A DNA stretch of 64,000 nucleotides, taken from positions 1 to 64,000 of the forward strand of contig NZ_FNAS01000010.1 of NCBI RefSeq assembly GCF_900101995.1. Reading direction: 5' to 3'. Every line of letters begins with the position of its first letter. Positions within the stretch are counted from its first letter, which is position 1. A program made the translations under genes and the position numbers. Source of the stretch: Riemerella columbipharyngis (GTDB lineage: Bacteria > Bacteroidota > Bacteroidia > Flavobacteriales > Weeksellaceae). Positions 43,595-52,568 of the stretch are shown here, in pieces. The notes beneath the pieces are model-generated. The model made no database searches and was not told the origin of the DNA. It saw only the letters and a program-made list of their open reading frames with translations.

Positions 43595-46561
43595 ATGAAC
43601 AGAAATAAACTTTTACTCACCACGATACTTTTCGGCTATAGCATTCAGGCACAGCAGTCTCTGTATTTCAACGATAAAGAAAACTTTCGGTATCATTTAG
43701 CCGAAAACCTTTACCAAACAAAGGTATATAATGCCTCTCAGTATGAGTATTCAAGACAATACTTCTATAATCAAAATCTCGGTGAAACCCGAAGAGAAGC
43801 AGCACTTTTCTTTGACAATGTCATTGGTGTTATTCTTGGACAACCTTATGCCGATAAGCAATTGGAGGCATATATGAAATCCCACCCCAACAGCGCCTTT
43901 ATGGAGCAAGCTAATGCTCCTCTGGCAGATTATTATCTTAGAAAAAAAGACTTTCAAAAAGCTATTGCTTCTCTGAAAAAAGTAAACCAAGCAGGGCTTT
44001 CTTCAAAAGAAAACACTAAGTATGTACTAAAATTAGGCTATGCTCAATTTATGCTCGGAGATTTACAAAATGCTACGCAAACACTCAACGAAGCGTATCG
44101 TTCTGCTGATTTGTCTGAAAAGAACGATATAGCCTATATGCTGGGGCATCTCTACTATCAGCAGCAGGATAATGCAAAAGCATTTGAATATTTTGATATG
44201 ATAAAGACTCGGCCAAAGTACAAGAACCTTGTAAAACCTTATTATGTACAGCTTTATTTCAGTCAAAAAGATTACGATAGAGCTATTTCGGAAGGGCAAG
44301 ATTTATTGGCAGATGACCAGCTTACCACGGAATACAGAGCAGAAGTCAATAAAATCGTAGGGGAATGCTATTTTATGAAAAAAGATTACGACTCTGCCTA
44401 TCCTTATCTCAAAAAATATTTGGACGCCAAGGAAAATCCTACGATGAATGATCTCTACGAAATGGGATTTGTAACGGCACAACTGCAACGCTATACAGAA
44501 GCGGTTTATTATTACAGCCAAATCCTGAACGAGAAATCAGCATTAGCCCAAAATGCTTATTATCAACTGGGGAATGCTTATTTAGAAAACCATCAGAAGC
44601 AAGAAGCATTATCGGCGTACCGTTCGGCTTATCAAATGAATTACGATGCTCAAATCAAAGAATTAGCCGGAGCTAAATATGCCAAACTAAGTTACGATAT
44701 TGGGAATCCTTACGAGGCGGCACCTAAGGTACTCCAAGGGTTTATAGACCGCTATCCTCGTAGTTCTTCTAATGCGGAAATGAAAAAATTACTCGCAAAG
44801 TCTTACCTCTATTCCGGAGATTATAAACAGACTTTAGAAGCCCTAAAAAAAATGGATAAACCGACGGAAGAAACCCAAAAAATAGAGCAAGAGGTTACCT
44901 ATATGCTGGGGGTAGAAGCCTACAACAAAGGGAACTATCAAGAGGCAGAAGCCTATTTCCAGAAAAGCCTTAAATATAATTTTAATAAAAAATTTGAGCT
45001 AAAAGCCAAGTATTGGCTGGGGCAATCTTATTATCAACAAGGGGACTACGACAAAGCCATCGCGACATTTGAAAGTCTTAAACTACAGAGCGGAGATTAT
45101 GAAGAAAAAGAACAGCTGGGATACGATTTGGGCTATGCTTATTTCAAAAACAAGGATTTCCAAAAAGCTCAAAACTATTTCAAAGATTATTTAACCCACC
45201 CAAAAGAAAAGTTTAAGAAAGATGCCGAGCTTAGATTGGCGGATACCCATTACGCCAACAATCAACTCAACGAAGCCATTTCTATCTACGACAAAGCAGA
45301 TACGGCAGATGACTATACTCTTTACCAAAAAGCTTTAGCCTTAGGTTTTAAAGGCGACACAGAGGCTAAAATAGCCACACTGAAGAAACTTTTAGCCCAA
45401 TATCCTAAATCCGAATACAAAGACGAAGCACTCTACGAAACAGCCTCTGCATACGCTGCAAACGGGCAATATAAAGAATCTAACGACTATCTGAGCAAAG
45501 TAATCAAAGAGGCTAAGGATAAAAATATCATTGCTAATGCCGAAATTTACAAAGCTCAAAATTTAGCAGATGAAAACCAAAATGACAAGGCACTTTCCGA
45601 ACTCAAAAAATTAGGATTAAAGTATAAGAATACGGCTTATGCCAGTAAGATTGTGCAAGTTGCCCGTTCCATATTTGCGAAAAATGGAGATACCGCAGGC
45701 TATCAATCATTTGCCCAAAACTTAGGTATAAATTTAGAACAATCGGATATTGATGAAATCAATCTTACTAATGCCCAACAACTCTATGCCCAAAAAGAAT
45801 ACGCAAAGGCGATACCTTATTACGAAAAATACCTTAGCGAAAACCCTAATGGCGAGAGGGGGTACCAAGCTCAATATGAGTTAGGCGAAAGCTGTTATCA
45901 AAATGATGATGACACAAAAGCACTTCTAGTGTTCCAATCGGTAGCAGCCGCACAAAACGATTATCAAGAAGATGCACAAGTAAGACTTGCCCAAATTTTA
46001 ATCAAGAAAAAAGAATCAGAGAAATCACTGCCATATCTTCTCGGCACAGCCAATTCTACCGATGCCAAAATAAGATCTTTCGCAAACCAAGAGCTAATGA
46101 AGTACTATGCGAAGAAAAAAGATTTGGACAAGGCAGAGGCATACGCGAATATCGTATTGTCTAACTCTAAAAATTCGGAGTCTGTACGGGAACAAGCAAA
46201 AATCATCAAAGCCCGCAACCTAATGAGAAAAGGACAAGACAAAGATGCCAAAACGGCTTATTCGGCATTAGAGAAATCGTCCAACCCAAGTGTAGCAGCA
46301 GAAGCTCTATACGCAAAAGCCTACTATCAAAACAAAGTCAAAGCATTTAAGAGCAGTAATGAGACTATTTTCCGCTTGGCAAACAATTACTCGTCTGAAC
46401 AATATTGGGGGGCTAAAGCTTTAGTGATAATGGCGAAAAACTATCTTGCCCTGAAAGACAAATACCAAGCGAGCTACACCTGCGACCAAATCATTGCGAA
46501 TTATAAAGATTTCCCTGATGTGGTGCAAGAAGCTCAATCCGTAAAAAAAGAAATTAAGTAA
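43595..46561 (+). CDS. Large tetratricopeptide-repeat protein
   Basis: The 988-residue exported protein (signal LLTTILFGYSIQAQ) consists mostly of TPR repeats, for instance AKYWLGQSYYQQGDYDKAIA, LGYDLGYAYFKNKDFQKAQ and AYYQLGNAYLENHQKQEALS, spread over the full length at about 34- to 36-residue steps. Such proteins are scaffolds. Related Bacteroidota proteins are annotated only as TPR-containing. The following gene, 19 bases on, is a receptor-like barrel, so the two may form a periplasmic/outer-membrane pair, as with other TPR-barrel pairs. No binding partner is known. Confidence 0.85.
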   Translation: MNRNKLLLTTILFGYSIQAQQSLYFNDKENFRYHLAENLYQTKVYNASQYEYSRQYFYNQNLGETRREAALFFDNVIGVILGQPYADKQLEAYMKSHPNSAFMEQANAPLADYYLRKKDFQKAIASLKKVNQAGLSSKENTKYVLKLGYAQFMLGDLQNATQTLNEAYRSADLSEKNDIAYMLGHLYYQQQDNAKAFEYFDMIKTRPKYKNLVKPYYVQLYFSQKDYDRAISEGQDLLADDQLTTEYRAEVNKIVGECYFMKKDYDSAYPYLKKYLDAKENPTMNDLYEMGFVTAQLQRYTEAVYYYSQILNEKSALAQNAYYQLGNAYLENHQKQEALSAYRSAYQMNYDAQIKELAGAKYAKLSYDIGNPYEAAPKVLQGFIDRYPRSSSNAEMKKLLAKSYLYSGDYKQTLEALKKMDKPTEETQKIEQEVTYMLGVEAYNKGNYQEAEAYFQKSLKYNFNKKFELKAKYWLGQSYYQQGDYDKAIATFESLKLQSGDYEEKEQLGYDLGYAYFKNKDFQKAQNYFKDYLTHPKEKFKKDAELRLADTHYANNQLNEAISIYDKADTADDYTLYQKALALGFKGDTEAKIATLKKLLAQYPKSEYKDEALYETASAYAANGQYKESNDYLSKVIKEAKDKNIIANAEIYKAQNLADENQNDKALSELKKLGLKYKNTAYASKIVQVARSIFAKNGDTAGYQSFAQNLGINLEQSDIDEINLTNAQQLYAQKEYAKAIPYYEKYLSENPNGERGYQAQYELGESCYQNDDDTKALLVFQSVAAAQNDYQEDAQVRLAQILIKKKESEKSLPYLLGTANSTDAKIRSFANQELMKYYAKKKDLDKAEAYANIVLSNSKNSESVREQAKIIKARNLMRKGQDKDAKTAYSALEKSSNPSVAAEALYAKAYYQNKVKAFKSSNETIFRLANNYSSEQYWGAKALVIMAKNYLALKDKYQASYTCDQIIANYKDFPDVVQEAQSVKKEIK

Positions 46562-46580
46562 CAGATATTATATTTCCAAT

Positions 46581-48341
46581 ATGAATCCTTTAAGAATAAT
46601 CATTATATTTTTGGCAGGTGGTACCTCGTTAGCATTCTCTCAGATAAAAGAAGAGAGGCTTATCCTCAATAAAAAAAGAGAACCGGAGGTAAAACGCATT
46701 GAAAAGAAAAAAACTTCCGTAGTCGTGGAGAAAAATTTTCCACCCGAAGAAAAATCCAACGAAACCCTCAAATATCAAATCGTCAATAGACCACCGGTAC
46801 CGGATTTCAAACCTTCGACAATACAAGGCACAGATGTTTCTCCGGACTTTTCCGAAAATTACCAAAAAAATTACTTCCGAATCGGCTATGGGAATTACAA
46901 CAAAATTTTAACAGATGGTGCGATCTCCGGAATACTCAATGACAAAGTAGAATTAGGTGCAGTGGTACATTATCTTTCTACCTCCGGACTGAAAAAGGAC
47001 TACGCTTGGGACTCTCATCAGAGGTATGGAAATGTATCTGCATTTCTCAATTATTTCGGAGATTTCGGAAAACTAAATGTAGATGCCGGAGCTACCCTGA
47101 ACAATTACAACTACTACGGTATCTCGGGATTTACCTCTGACTTGGTAAAGAATATAGAACAGAATTATTCTAAGTTCCATATCAATGGCTATTACGATTT
47201 TTATTCCGATAATTATTTGGATAATGTAAAGGTAAAATCTTCCGTATTGAAAGATAAACTCAACAGCTCCGAAAGCCAAGCCGATATAAAACTGAATTTG
47301 TCCAAACTTAATCTGTCATTAGGACAAAGCATCTCTATAAACGCCTACTTGGGGTTTGGTGCAAACACTATCGTTACGGAGTTTGATGCATTAGACCATC
47401 ACAAATACAACACTTTTAGCGGCTCATTAGAACCTAAGTTGCAGTTTTTTAGCGGCCGTTCTTACCTTAGCTTAGGCTCTGATGTTGTTTTTTACAATAA
47501 TAAGCGTTCTTCTCTTCTAATGTCTCAGACCAATCAACAAAAGGTTTATTGGTTCCCAAAAGCAGAAATTCTATTTTCTGCAAGCGACGAGCTGCAATTT
47601 TTCGGTGGTATAGACGGAGGATTGAAACTCAACACTTACACGGACTTGTTATCCGAAAACCCTTACTTGACACCGGATTTGGAGCTTAATCCTACCCGTA
47701 CAAAATACCATTTTTATTTTGGTATAAAAGGAGATTATGACCAATTTATCAAGTATAATGTTCGTGCCGGATTTGGAAAAATTAGCGATATGCTGTTCTT
47801 CCGTTCCATTGGTTTAATCAACAGAAATACTGACGAAAATAGGTTGGCGTATGACTACAACAATGCTTTCTCCACCTATTACAGAGATGCTTCTCTGAGC
47901 GAGATTGAGGGGCAAATATCTGTATTCCCTTTGGAAAATATGATATTAAACGGAGAACTGAAATTCCAACAATATTTGCTTAACGATAAGGAGAAACCTT
48001 ATTACAGACCTCTGATACAGGCCACGATAAATGCCCAATATACACTTCTGGACAAAAAGCTAAAACTTGGATTTACAGGCATTTTCGTGAGTGATAGAAC
48101 CACAAATGCATTTGAGGTTTCTCAAGAAAACTTCTACCCCAACGACTACATCTCCACAGAAAATACCAACAAAAAAATTGGAGGCTATGCAGATCTAAAT
48201 TTATCCGCATCTTATAGAATAACGAAAAATATTAGTATTTTTGCCATCGGAAACAATCTTCTCAACACCAAGTACCAAACATTCAATTGTTACAAGGTTT
48301 TGGGAGCACAAGTTTTGGGAGGGATAAAACTTACATTTTAA
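46581..48341 (+). CDS. TonB-dependent-receptor-like outer-membrane barrel without plug
   Basis: The 586-residue protein has a signal peptide (IIFLAGGTSLAFSQ), a basic, proline-containing N-terminal segment (PEVKRIEKKKTSVVVEK) and then a large barrel with the final strands of TonB-dependent receptors: NLSASYRITKNISIFAIGNN, LLNTKYQTF and the terminal LGGIKLTF. No plug domain precedes the barrel, so it is not a classic siderophore receptor. It may work with the preceding TPR protein in envelope assembly. Substrate unknown. Confidence 0.75.
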   Translation: MNPLRIIIIFLAGGTSLAFSQIKEERLILNKKREPEVKRIEKKKTSVVVEKNFPPEEKSNETLKYQIVNRPPVPDFKPSTIQGTDVSPDFSENYQKNYFRIGYGNYNKILTDGAISGILNDKVELGAVVHYLSTSGLKKDYAWDSHQRYGNVSAFLNYFGDFGKLNVDAGATLNNYNYYGISGFTSDLVKNIEQNYSKFHINGYYDFYSDNYLDNVKVKSSVLKDKLNSSESQADIKLNLSKLNLSLGQSISINAYLGFGANTIVTEFDALDHHKYNTFSGSLEPKLQFFSGRSYLSLGSDVVFYNNKRSSLLMSQTNQQKVYWFPKAEILFSASDELQFFGGIDGGLKLNTYTDLLSENPYLTPDLELNPTRTKYHFYFGIKGDYDQFIKYNVRAGFGKISDMLFFRSIGLINRNTDENRLAYDYNNAFSTYYRDASLSEIEGQISVFPLENMILNGELKFQQYLLNDKEKPYYRPLIQATINAQYTLLDKKLKLGFTGIFVSDRTTNAFEVSQENFYPNDYISTENTNKKIGGYADLNLSASYRITKNISIFAIGNNLLNTKYQTFNCYKVLGAQVLGGIKLTF

Positions 48342-48346
48342 TAAAC

Positions 48347-48418
48347 GGCCCTATAGTTTAATGGATAGAATTAAAGATTCCGGTTCTTTAGGTTGAGGTT
48401 CGATTCCTCATGGGGCTA
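48347..48418 (+). tRNA. tRNA-Arg (CCG), integration target
   Basis: Acceptor GGCCCTA pairs with TGGGGCT (two G-U pairs), anticodon arm AAAGATTCCGGTTCTTT gives anticodon CCG, and T arm TGAGGTTCGATTCCTCA is perfect. It starts five bases after the barrel gene. Its 3' end is part of the 19-bp att repeat, and the tRNA stays complete after integration. Confidence 0.93.
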
Positions 48419-48423
48419 CAAAC
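48405..48423 (+). repeat. attL, 19-bp repeat at the tRNA-Arg 3' end
   Basis: TCCTCATGGGGCTACAAAC spans the T-stem 3' strand, acceptor and five bases beyond. Identical to 56546-56564. Confidence 0.85.
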
Positions 48424-48458
48424 AACACTTAGCAATCAGATAGTTAAGTGTTGTTTTA
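48421..48458 (+). terminator. Element-borne terminator for tRNA-Arg
   Basis: AACAACACTTA pairs with TAAGTGTTGTT around 14 nt, followed by TTATTTATTTTG. The element brings this terminator, while the original one remains at the right junction (56561-56588). Confidence 0.7.
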
Positions 48459-48464
48459 TTTATT

Positions 48465-48489
48465 TTGTAACCACCGTTGTAACCACCGA
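48465..48489 (+). repeat. Tandem TTGTAACCACCG repeat, left copy
   Basis: The 25-bp sequence consists of two copies of TTGTAACCACCG, ending in A, and is identical to 56384-56408 near the other end of the element. An inverted half copy is at 56364-56374. Fits arm-type sites for the recombinase or a control protein. Confidence 0.6.
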
Positions 48490-48923
48490 GACCCGTTTTA
48501 CTTATTTTTATATCATTTTATCAAACAAAAAATGGGGTGTAAAAAATACACCCCGAAGTAGCGTAATAGAAATATAGCGTTTTATTTACCCCATTTCACC
48601 CCATATTTACCCTCTTTTTTTTAGAGTGTCATAAAGTATTATTATTTTATCGCTATATATTTCCTCTATCGCTTTGCAATGATTGAGATAAAAAACTATA
48701 ACTCAGGATTAATGTATTTGCGTTATCGTTTGCGTACCTTTGGCGTTACCATTTGCGTCCGTATTATGGACACAACTATTAACATTACACTTTATTACAC
48801 TTTACCCTCGCTATTACTTTAAATTAATATTGAAAATATGGATTAAATTTTACTTACAACTGTATCAAATATTAACACGGTTTTTGATGCAGTTTCTGAT
48901 ACAGTTTAACGCCAAATAAAAAA

Positions 48924-48949
48924 AACTGCCAAAGGTAGCCTTAGCAGTT
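48924..48949. terminator. Hairpin beyond the initiator gene
   Basis: AACTGC pairs with GCAGTT, with inner AAAGG/CCTTA partly paired and an A run on the left, giving a T run on the minus strand. It lies 140 bases downstream of the minus-strand initiator gene and may end its transcript. Confidence 0.5.
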
Positions 48950-49088
48950 GATTTATTAAAAACGATTTTAAACCCTCTAAATTTCATTAATTTCTTTCCA
49001 CACAACAAAACCTATTATAGACAATTTTAAATCAATTTTTGATAGGTTTATGAGTTAAATATGGCATATATCGTCTTGGTACTGCACC

Positions 49089-50429
49089 CTAAAAATCAAA
49101 AAACATCTGATGAGGTGGGTAATTTCTATTCTCAAACCTCAGCCTGTTATGTTTCGCATTAAAACGACTATTCCGAATATTGTGGGCTATGTAGTACATC
49201 TTGTCCTCCAAATTTACTCCTCGCTTCTTAACCGGCAAATATTTACGCTCCAATTCCTCGAAAACTGAACGCTCGTTTTTCCAATAATATTTCAGCCCCG
49301 TGAAACATAAAAATTTACTCCCTTTCTTCTGCATAGAAATATCCAATTTCGTCACCTCACAAAGCCTCGTTTTTTCCGTCGCCGTCGCCGACGATTTTAC
49401 CCCCTCTTTTTTACCCTGCTCCTGAGGTGAGGAATAAGGTGACTTATTTCGCCTATATACTAGTTGTAATTTGGTCACCTTTTTGGGGTTTCCAATTTGT
49501 GTAATTTGGTCACCCTTTTTGGTGGAAAGTTCGTCCCATTTTTTAGTGATTAAATCCGATATTTTTGCCTTGATATTTTGGCTATGTTTCACGACGATTT
49601 TATCATAATCTTTTCTCTTCTTATGCCTTTTCTGTTTGTGTTCAATATTGCTCCAAAAATTAGGATTGCAATAATCTTTTATAACCGCCTTTTCTCTTTC
49701 GGTCATTTTCTTTGTATCTATAGTAAAATCATAAAAGTACAACCCGTTAAAACATTCTAATAACTTTCTTTTTAGTATTTCGGTGGTGTTGTCTTTGATG
49801 AGGTCGGACAAGTAAACCACGCCCATATCATTAAGCCTCTGCATACGCTTATATTTAACCTCAAACCTCAGCGTGTTAGGTTTAATAGTGTTACTTATGA
49901 TTACCTCTATATCATTGTTATTTTGCCCCTTTTTAGCGTTTATAAGTGGTGATTCATTATATTGTAGCCATTTGTCGTAAACCTTGATAAAATACTGCGT
50001 TTGCTCTACTTCTCTAAAGTTACCTGCCGTTATGCTCTTGGTAAATTCTTTGTCCCTGTAGAACAAAAGATTATTCAGTACCTTTTGAGGGTTAAACGGA
50101 AGTACAATATTAACCCCAAATTCCAAATTGGTTAATTTCAGGCGTTGAGGTATCAGTCCCAATACTCGCTCTATCTCATAAAGTGATACGGCTAAGTCAT
50201 CACGATTAAAATCGTTGCCGTTAAAATCCGCATTGTTAAAAAACTTATGCAGACTGCCCTCTATATAAACCTGTTTAGACGGGTACTGTATTATCTTCAT
50301 ATTCCTGTACCTGCCTATCATTTTACCGTCTGTTTCGCCTGTTGCGACATTTACCTGAGTGCTAAAATCTATTATCTCGGTAGGTAGATTATAAGGGGGT
50401 TCATATCTTGCTCTAATGTAGTCTATCAT
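49089..50429 (-). CDS. Putative replication initiator of filamentous-phage gpII/X type
   Basis: The 446-residue protein begins MIDYIRARYEPP and has an N-terminal beta-rich half (MKIIQYPSKQVYIEGSLHKF, LKLTNLEFGVNIVLPF) and a later segment NTLRFEVKYKRMQRLNDMGV that resembles the LVRFEARIKTRYLKSFGL region of the filamentous-phage replication protein gpII. The C-terminal third is basic and low in conservation. The family nicks double-stranded replicative DNA and starts rolling-circle replication. The catalytic tyrosines cannot be assigned with certainty. The adjacent repeat-rich non-coding region supports a replication role. Assignment is from memory of the family pattern, so moderate. Confidence 0.55.
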   Translation of the reverse strand: MIDYIRARYEPPYNLPTEIIDFSTQVNVATGETDGKMIGRYRNMKIIQYPSKQVYIEGSLHKFFNNADFNGNDFNRDDLAVSLYEIERVLGLIPQRLKLTNLEFGVNIVLPFNPQKVLNNLLFYRDKEFTKSITAGNFREVEQTQYFIKVYDKWLQYNESPLINAKKGQNNNDIEVIISNTIKPNTLRFEVKYKRMQRLNDMGVVYLSDLIKDNTTEILKRKLLECFNGLYFYDFTIDTKKMTEREKAVIKDYCNPNFWSNIEHKQKRHKKRKDYDKIVVKHSQNIKAKISDLITKKWDELSTKKGDQITQIGNPKKVTKLQLVYRRNKSPYSSPQEQGKKEGVKSSATATEKTRLCEVTKLDISMQKKGSKFLCFTGLKYYWKNERSVFEELERKYLPVKKRGVNLEDKMYYIAHNIRNSRFNAKHNRLRFENRNYPPHQMFFDF

Positions 50430-50461
50430 ATTTCGGTGTTATTAGGTGTTTGTGTTAAGAT

Positions 50462-50500
50462 GATGAGGTTAAAAACCATATATAAGCCCTTAACCTCATC
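50462..50500. promoter_or_regulatory. 11-bp inverted repeat upstream of the initiator gene
   Basis: GATGAGGTTAA (50462-50472) and TTAACCTCATC (50490-50500) are perfect inverted copies 17 bp apart, lying 33-71 bases before the initiator start codon. The spacing suits a dimeric repressor operator or an attenuator hairpin. Confidence 0.5.
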
Positions 50501-50505
50501 TATGA

Positions 50506-51018
50506 TTAAACCACAAACCTCATCAGCAAATCTATTTTTGTTTTATAGTAATTTATCCGTGATTTGATTAAATCCTTGGTGGTTTCCGATTTATCCGCAA
50601 GGGTTAAAAAATCCCTCTCCAATTCTTCTCTTTTAGTCCTGTACTCTATGTACAAGTCCTGTTGTATCTTTCGAGCCTCATCTGCAGTACATACTTTGAA
50701 AATAGTTTGCATTCGTCCGTTATATTCTTTAGTTCCTATCTTCTTTATCAGCCCCACCTTTTGCAAGTCGCTCACTCGGTTGGTGACCAAATTGGCACTT
50801 ATGCCGTAAACTCTTGCAAGTTCGGAATAAGTACACCCGTTTAACTTTTCGATAAGTTTTAATACTGACAACATCCTCTCAGGAAGTTCATTTACGATTG
50901 CTTTATAAGCTTCTTTTTGTGCGTTCACAGTTGTAATGGTTTTGGTTATGTTTTTTTGTTTGGGTTTCGGTGGGTTTTTCAAAAAAGGCTTGGGTTTTTT
51001 GGGTTTAAGTGTATTCAT
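50506..51018 (-). CDS. Winged-helix DNA-binding protein
   Basis: The 170-residue protein has a basic, proline/lysine-rich start (LKPKKPKPFLKNPPKPKQK). The central winged helix is MLSVLKLIEKLNGCTYSELARVYG in two steps, with recognition helix SANLVTNRVSDLQKVGLIKK. The end is a coiled coil (LYIEYRTKREELERDF). It is like MarR/ArsR-type element regulators in outline. It precedes the initiator gene by 76 bases on the same strand and may control its copy number. Confidence 0.65.
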   Translation of the reverse strand: MNTLKPKKPKPFLKNPPKPKQKNITKTITTVNAQKEAYKAIVNELPERMLSVLKLIEKLNGCTYSELARVYGISANLVTNRVSDLQKVGLIKKIGTKEYNGRMQTIFKVCTADEARKIQQDLYIEYRTKREELERDFLTLADKSETTKDLIKSRINYYKTKIDLLMRFVV

Positions 51019-51051
51019 TTAATTCACTTTTCATATATCTACCTCAGCCGT

Positions 51052-51074
51052 AAGCCCTTGTTTTATTCGGGCTT
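51052..51074. terminator. Hairpin AAGCCC/GGGCTT
   Basis: AAGCCC and GGGCTT pair around TTGTTTTATTC; it lies between two minus-strand element genes. On the minus strand there is no strong T run, so its effect is uncertain. Confidence 0.4.
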
Positions 51075-51108
51075 TATCTTAATTCCTTTTACTCTTTCTC
51101 TAAACTCG

Positions 51109-51483
51109 TTATAGCTTATCTCTTTTTCCATAAGGCTGAATATACATCTGATTGAGTTTTACACGCTCTACCACCATATAAGGTTTACCCTCTATCATTA
51201 TCATATCTGTACCGTCTTGTATATGGATAGCAGGCTTTAGTTTTACTCTATATTTATCGCCATTAGTGTATAGTATAGTTTCTATAAGTGGGTAATATAT
51301 CTCTGATATTAAACTGGTAATTTGAATTGGGAATATCTTATGTAACTTTTCTCTAAAGTCCAATGGTGGTAATTGCTCTGTTAGCGTCCACCTTTGTAGT
51401 GCCTTTCTGTACTTGGCTATTTTTTCATTTGTGTATGGGCTTAGTAACTCTATAAGCCTATTTACTGCGTTGGTTGTGTTCAT
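51109..51483 (-). CDS. Element-borne hypothetical protein
   Basis: The 124-residue protein begins MNTTNAVNRLIELLSPYTNE and has a helical first half with KYRKALQRWTLTEQLPPLDF and a beta-rich second half (DKYRVKLKPAIHIQDGTDM, MIEGKPYMVVERVKL). No family is recognised. The good frame, start spacing of eight bases after the DUF2693-type gene and codon use like its neighbours support a real gene. Confidence 0.6.
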   Translation of the reverse strand: MNTTNAVNRLIELLSPYTNEKIAKYRKALQRWTLTEQLPPLDFREKLHKIFPIQITSLISEIYYPLIETILYTNGDKYRVKLKPAIHIQDGTDMIMIEGKPYMVVERVKLNQMYIQPYGKRDKL

Positions 51484-51490
51484 AATGGTA

Positions 51491-51799
51491 TTATTTGATA
51501 AAATTCGCTACTTTAAAGGCTCTAAAATCGCCCACTTCTATATCATAATAAGTGAATACTTTTGGGCTACTTACCCCACCCTTTGAGGTGTAGGTTATTA
51601 CCTCATCTTTTAGTGTCCCTTTTGCCTTTCTTAGTGTGCCGTCTTTCTTTTCGTAGTAGAAAGTAATGATGTTATTCTTCATCTTTTTAGCAAGGCTATA
51701 CAATTGCCACGCTTTGGATAAACATACCGCCCACACTTTGCCTGTTTCTCTTTTTATTTCGTAGGCTCTTTTAAATACTTGGGTTCTGAAATTTTCCAT
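51491..51799 (-). CDS. SH3-barrel (DUF2693-type) element protein
   Basis: The 102-residue protein has an N-terminal helix (AYEIKRETGKVWAVCLSKAW) and a small beta domain with ITFYYEKKDGTLRKAKGTL and YYDIEVGDFRAFKVANFIK. This pattern (a K-K-D-G-T-x-R-x-A-x-G-T-L strand and a final YYD..GxFRxFK) recurs in small proteins of Bacteroidota mobile elements, listed as DUF2693 or SH3 beta-barrel proteins. Function unknown. Confidence 0.7.
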   Translation of the reverse strand: MENFRTQVFKRAYEIKRETGKVWAVCLSKAWQLYSLAKKMKNNIITFYYEKKDGTLRKAKGTLKDEVITYTSKGGVSSPKVFTYYDIEVGDFRAFKVANFIK

Positions 51800-51811
51800 T
51801 TTTCTTTTGTT

Positions 51812-52084
51812 TTATATTTCTACCTCTATTTTTGTGATTAACTCATCTATTAGTGCCTTTTGTGGCTCTATCTCTTCGCCTGCTTCGTTAAACAAACTGG
51901 CTCCTGTAATCTTCCAACCCCATAGCGTGGTTTCTTTGCCCCATTCTTCGCTACTGGTGTATAGTACCGCCTCTAATTCTACATCTGCAGTGTAACCATT
52001 GGGTAGGTATACGCATTCAAAGGTTTGCGTTATCGTTTCTTTGCCGTAGTTTATAAAGCTGGGGATGTCTATGTACAGCTTCAT
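51812..52084 (-). CDS. Element-borne hypothetical protein with its own promoter
   Basis: From ATG at 52084 the protein has 90 residues (MKLYIDIPSF to ITKIEVEI), beta-rich with CVYLPNGYTADVELEAVLYT and TLWGWKITGASLFNEAG. An upstream ATG at 52120 in frame is unlikely, because TAAATTTG (complement of 52122-52129) is a -7 promoter box between them. No family recognised. It is the first gene of the leftward operon toward the initiator and diverges from the XRE regulator. Confidence 0.6.
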   Translation of the reverse strand: MKLYIDIPSFINYGKETITQTFECVYLPNGYTADVELEAVLYTSSEEWGKETTLWGWKITGASLFNEAGEEIEPQKALIDELITKIEVEI

Positions 52085-52121
52085 ATTTTTTATATGTATA
52101 TGTTTAATTTTATTGTGCAAA

Positions 52122-52205
52122 TTTATAGATATATTTTTAATTAAGCAAATATTTTTATATTCTTATTTATAATTTATCTTATATTTTTATAGCTATATGT
52201 ATATT
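52122..52205. promoter_or_regulatory. Divergent promoters of the element control region
   Basis: TAAATTTG on the minus strand (52122-52129) and TATATTTG on the plus strand (52198-52205) are -7 boxes facing away from each other, separated by very AT-rich DNA. The XRE protein encoded on the right is the obvious candidate to control both. Confidence 0.55.
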
Positions 52206-52232
52206 TGCACCTGATTATAAATACATATAACT

Positions 52233-52487
52233 ATGTTAAGGATTAAAGAAATTGCTAAAGAAAAAGGCATATCAATGGGTGAAATAGCCCAAAAGTTAGG
52301 GATTAGTCCAGTAGGATTTAGTAAAACTATAAATGGTAATCCTACCCTTGAAACACTTTTAAAAATAGCTTCAGTTTTAGATGTTGATGTATTGGAACTT
52401 ATAGAATCATCTAAACCAAACCAATACAGGGAACTATTTGAAAAAGTAGGTGATACATATCGCTCTATCGGATATATCAAAAAATAA
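52233..52487 (+). CDS. XRE-family (Cro/CI-type) regulator
   Basis: The 84-residue protein is one HTH_3 domain: KEIAKEKGISMGEIAQKLG, recognition helix SPVGFSKTINGNPTLETL and ASVLDVDVLELIES. It is the only plus-strand gene of the element and faces away from the leftward operon, the classic position of a phage-type switch repressor. A short tail of about 25 residues follows. Confidence 0.85.
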   Translation: MLRIKEIAKEKGISMGEIAQKLGISPVGFSKTINGNPTLETLLKIASVLDVDVLELIESSKPNQYRELFEKVGDTYRSIGYIKK

Positions 52488-52517
52488 TCCCTATATTTGC
52501 CGTAAGAAAATGCCTAT

Positions 52518-52539
52518 CGGTATTTTTACGATTTGACAA
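52518..52539. repeat. TACGATTTGACAA repeat, copy 1
   Basis: CGGTATTTTTACGATTTGACAA matches 53799-53820 with two differences, and its last 14 bases match 56334-56347. Confidence 0.6.
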
Positions 52540-52540
52540 T

Positions 52541-52568
52541 AAAAGGGAAGTTTTTAGGCTTCTCTTTT
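52541..52568. terminator. Bidirectional terminator
   Basis: AAAAGGGAAG and CTTCTCTTTT pair around TTTTTAGG, with T-rich ends on both strands. It separates the XRE gene from the converging excisionase-like gene. Confidence 0.6.

Larger units (their letters stand above)
48424..49088. other. Non-coding left end of the element, candidate origin region
   Basis: No gene fits here. Visible structure: the terminator and arm-type repeats at the left, a perfect 8-bp hairpin GGGGTGTA/TACACCCC (48534-48554), two 16-bp direct repeats GCGTTA(T/C)C(G/A)TTTGCGT at 48720 and 48743 (23-bp period), an inverted repeat AACTGTATCA/TGATACAGTT (48858-48867 and 48897-48906), and a hairpin at 48924-48949. A repeat-rich non-coding tract beside a replication initiator gene fits an origin of replication, by inference. 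Confidence 0.45.

Noticed and set aside
48347-48418. tRNA-Arg disrupted by the element
   Set aside because: The 19-bp repeat restores the 3' end, and all stems are complete.
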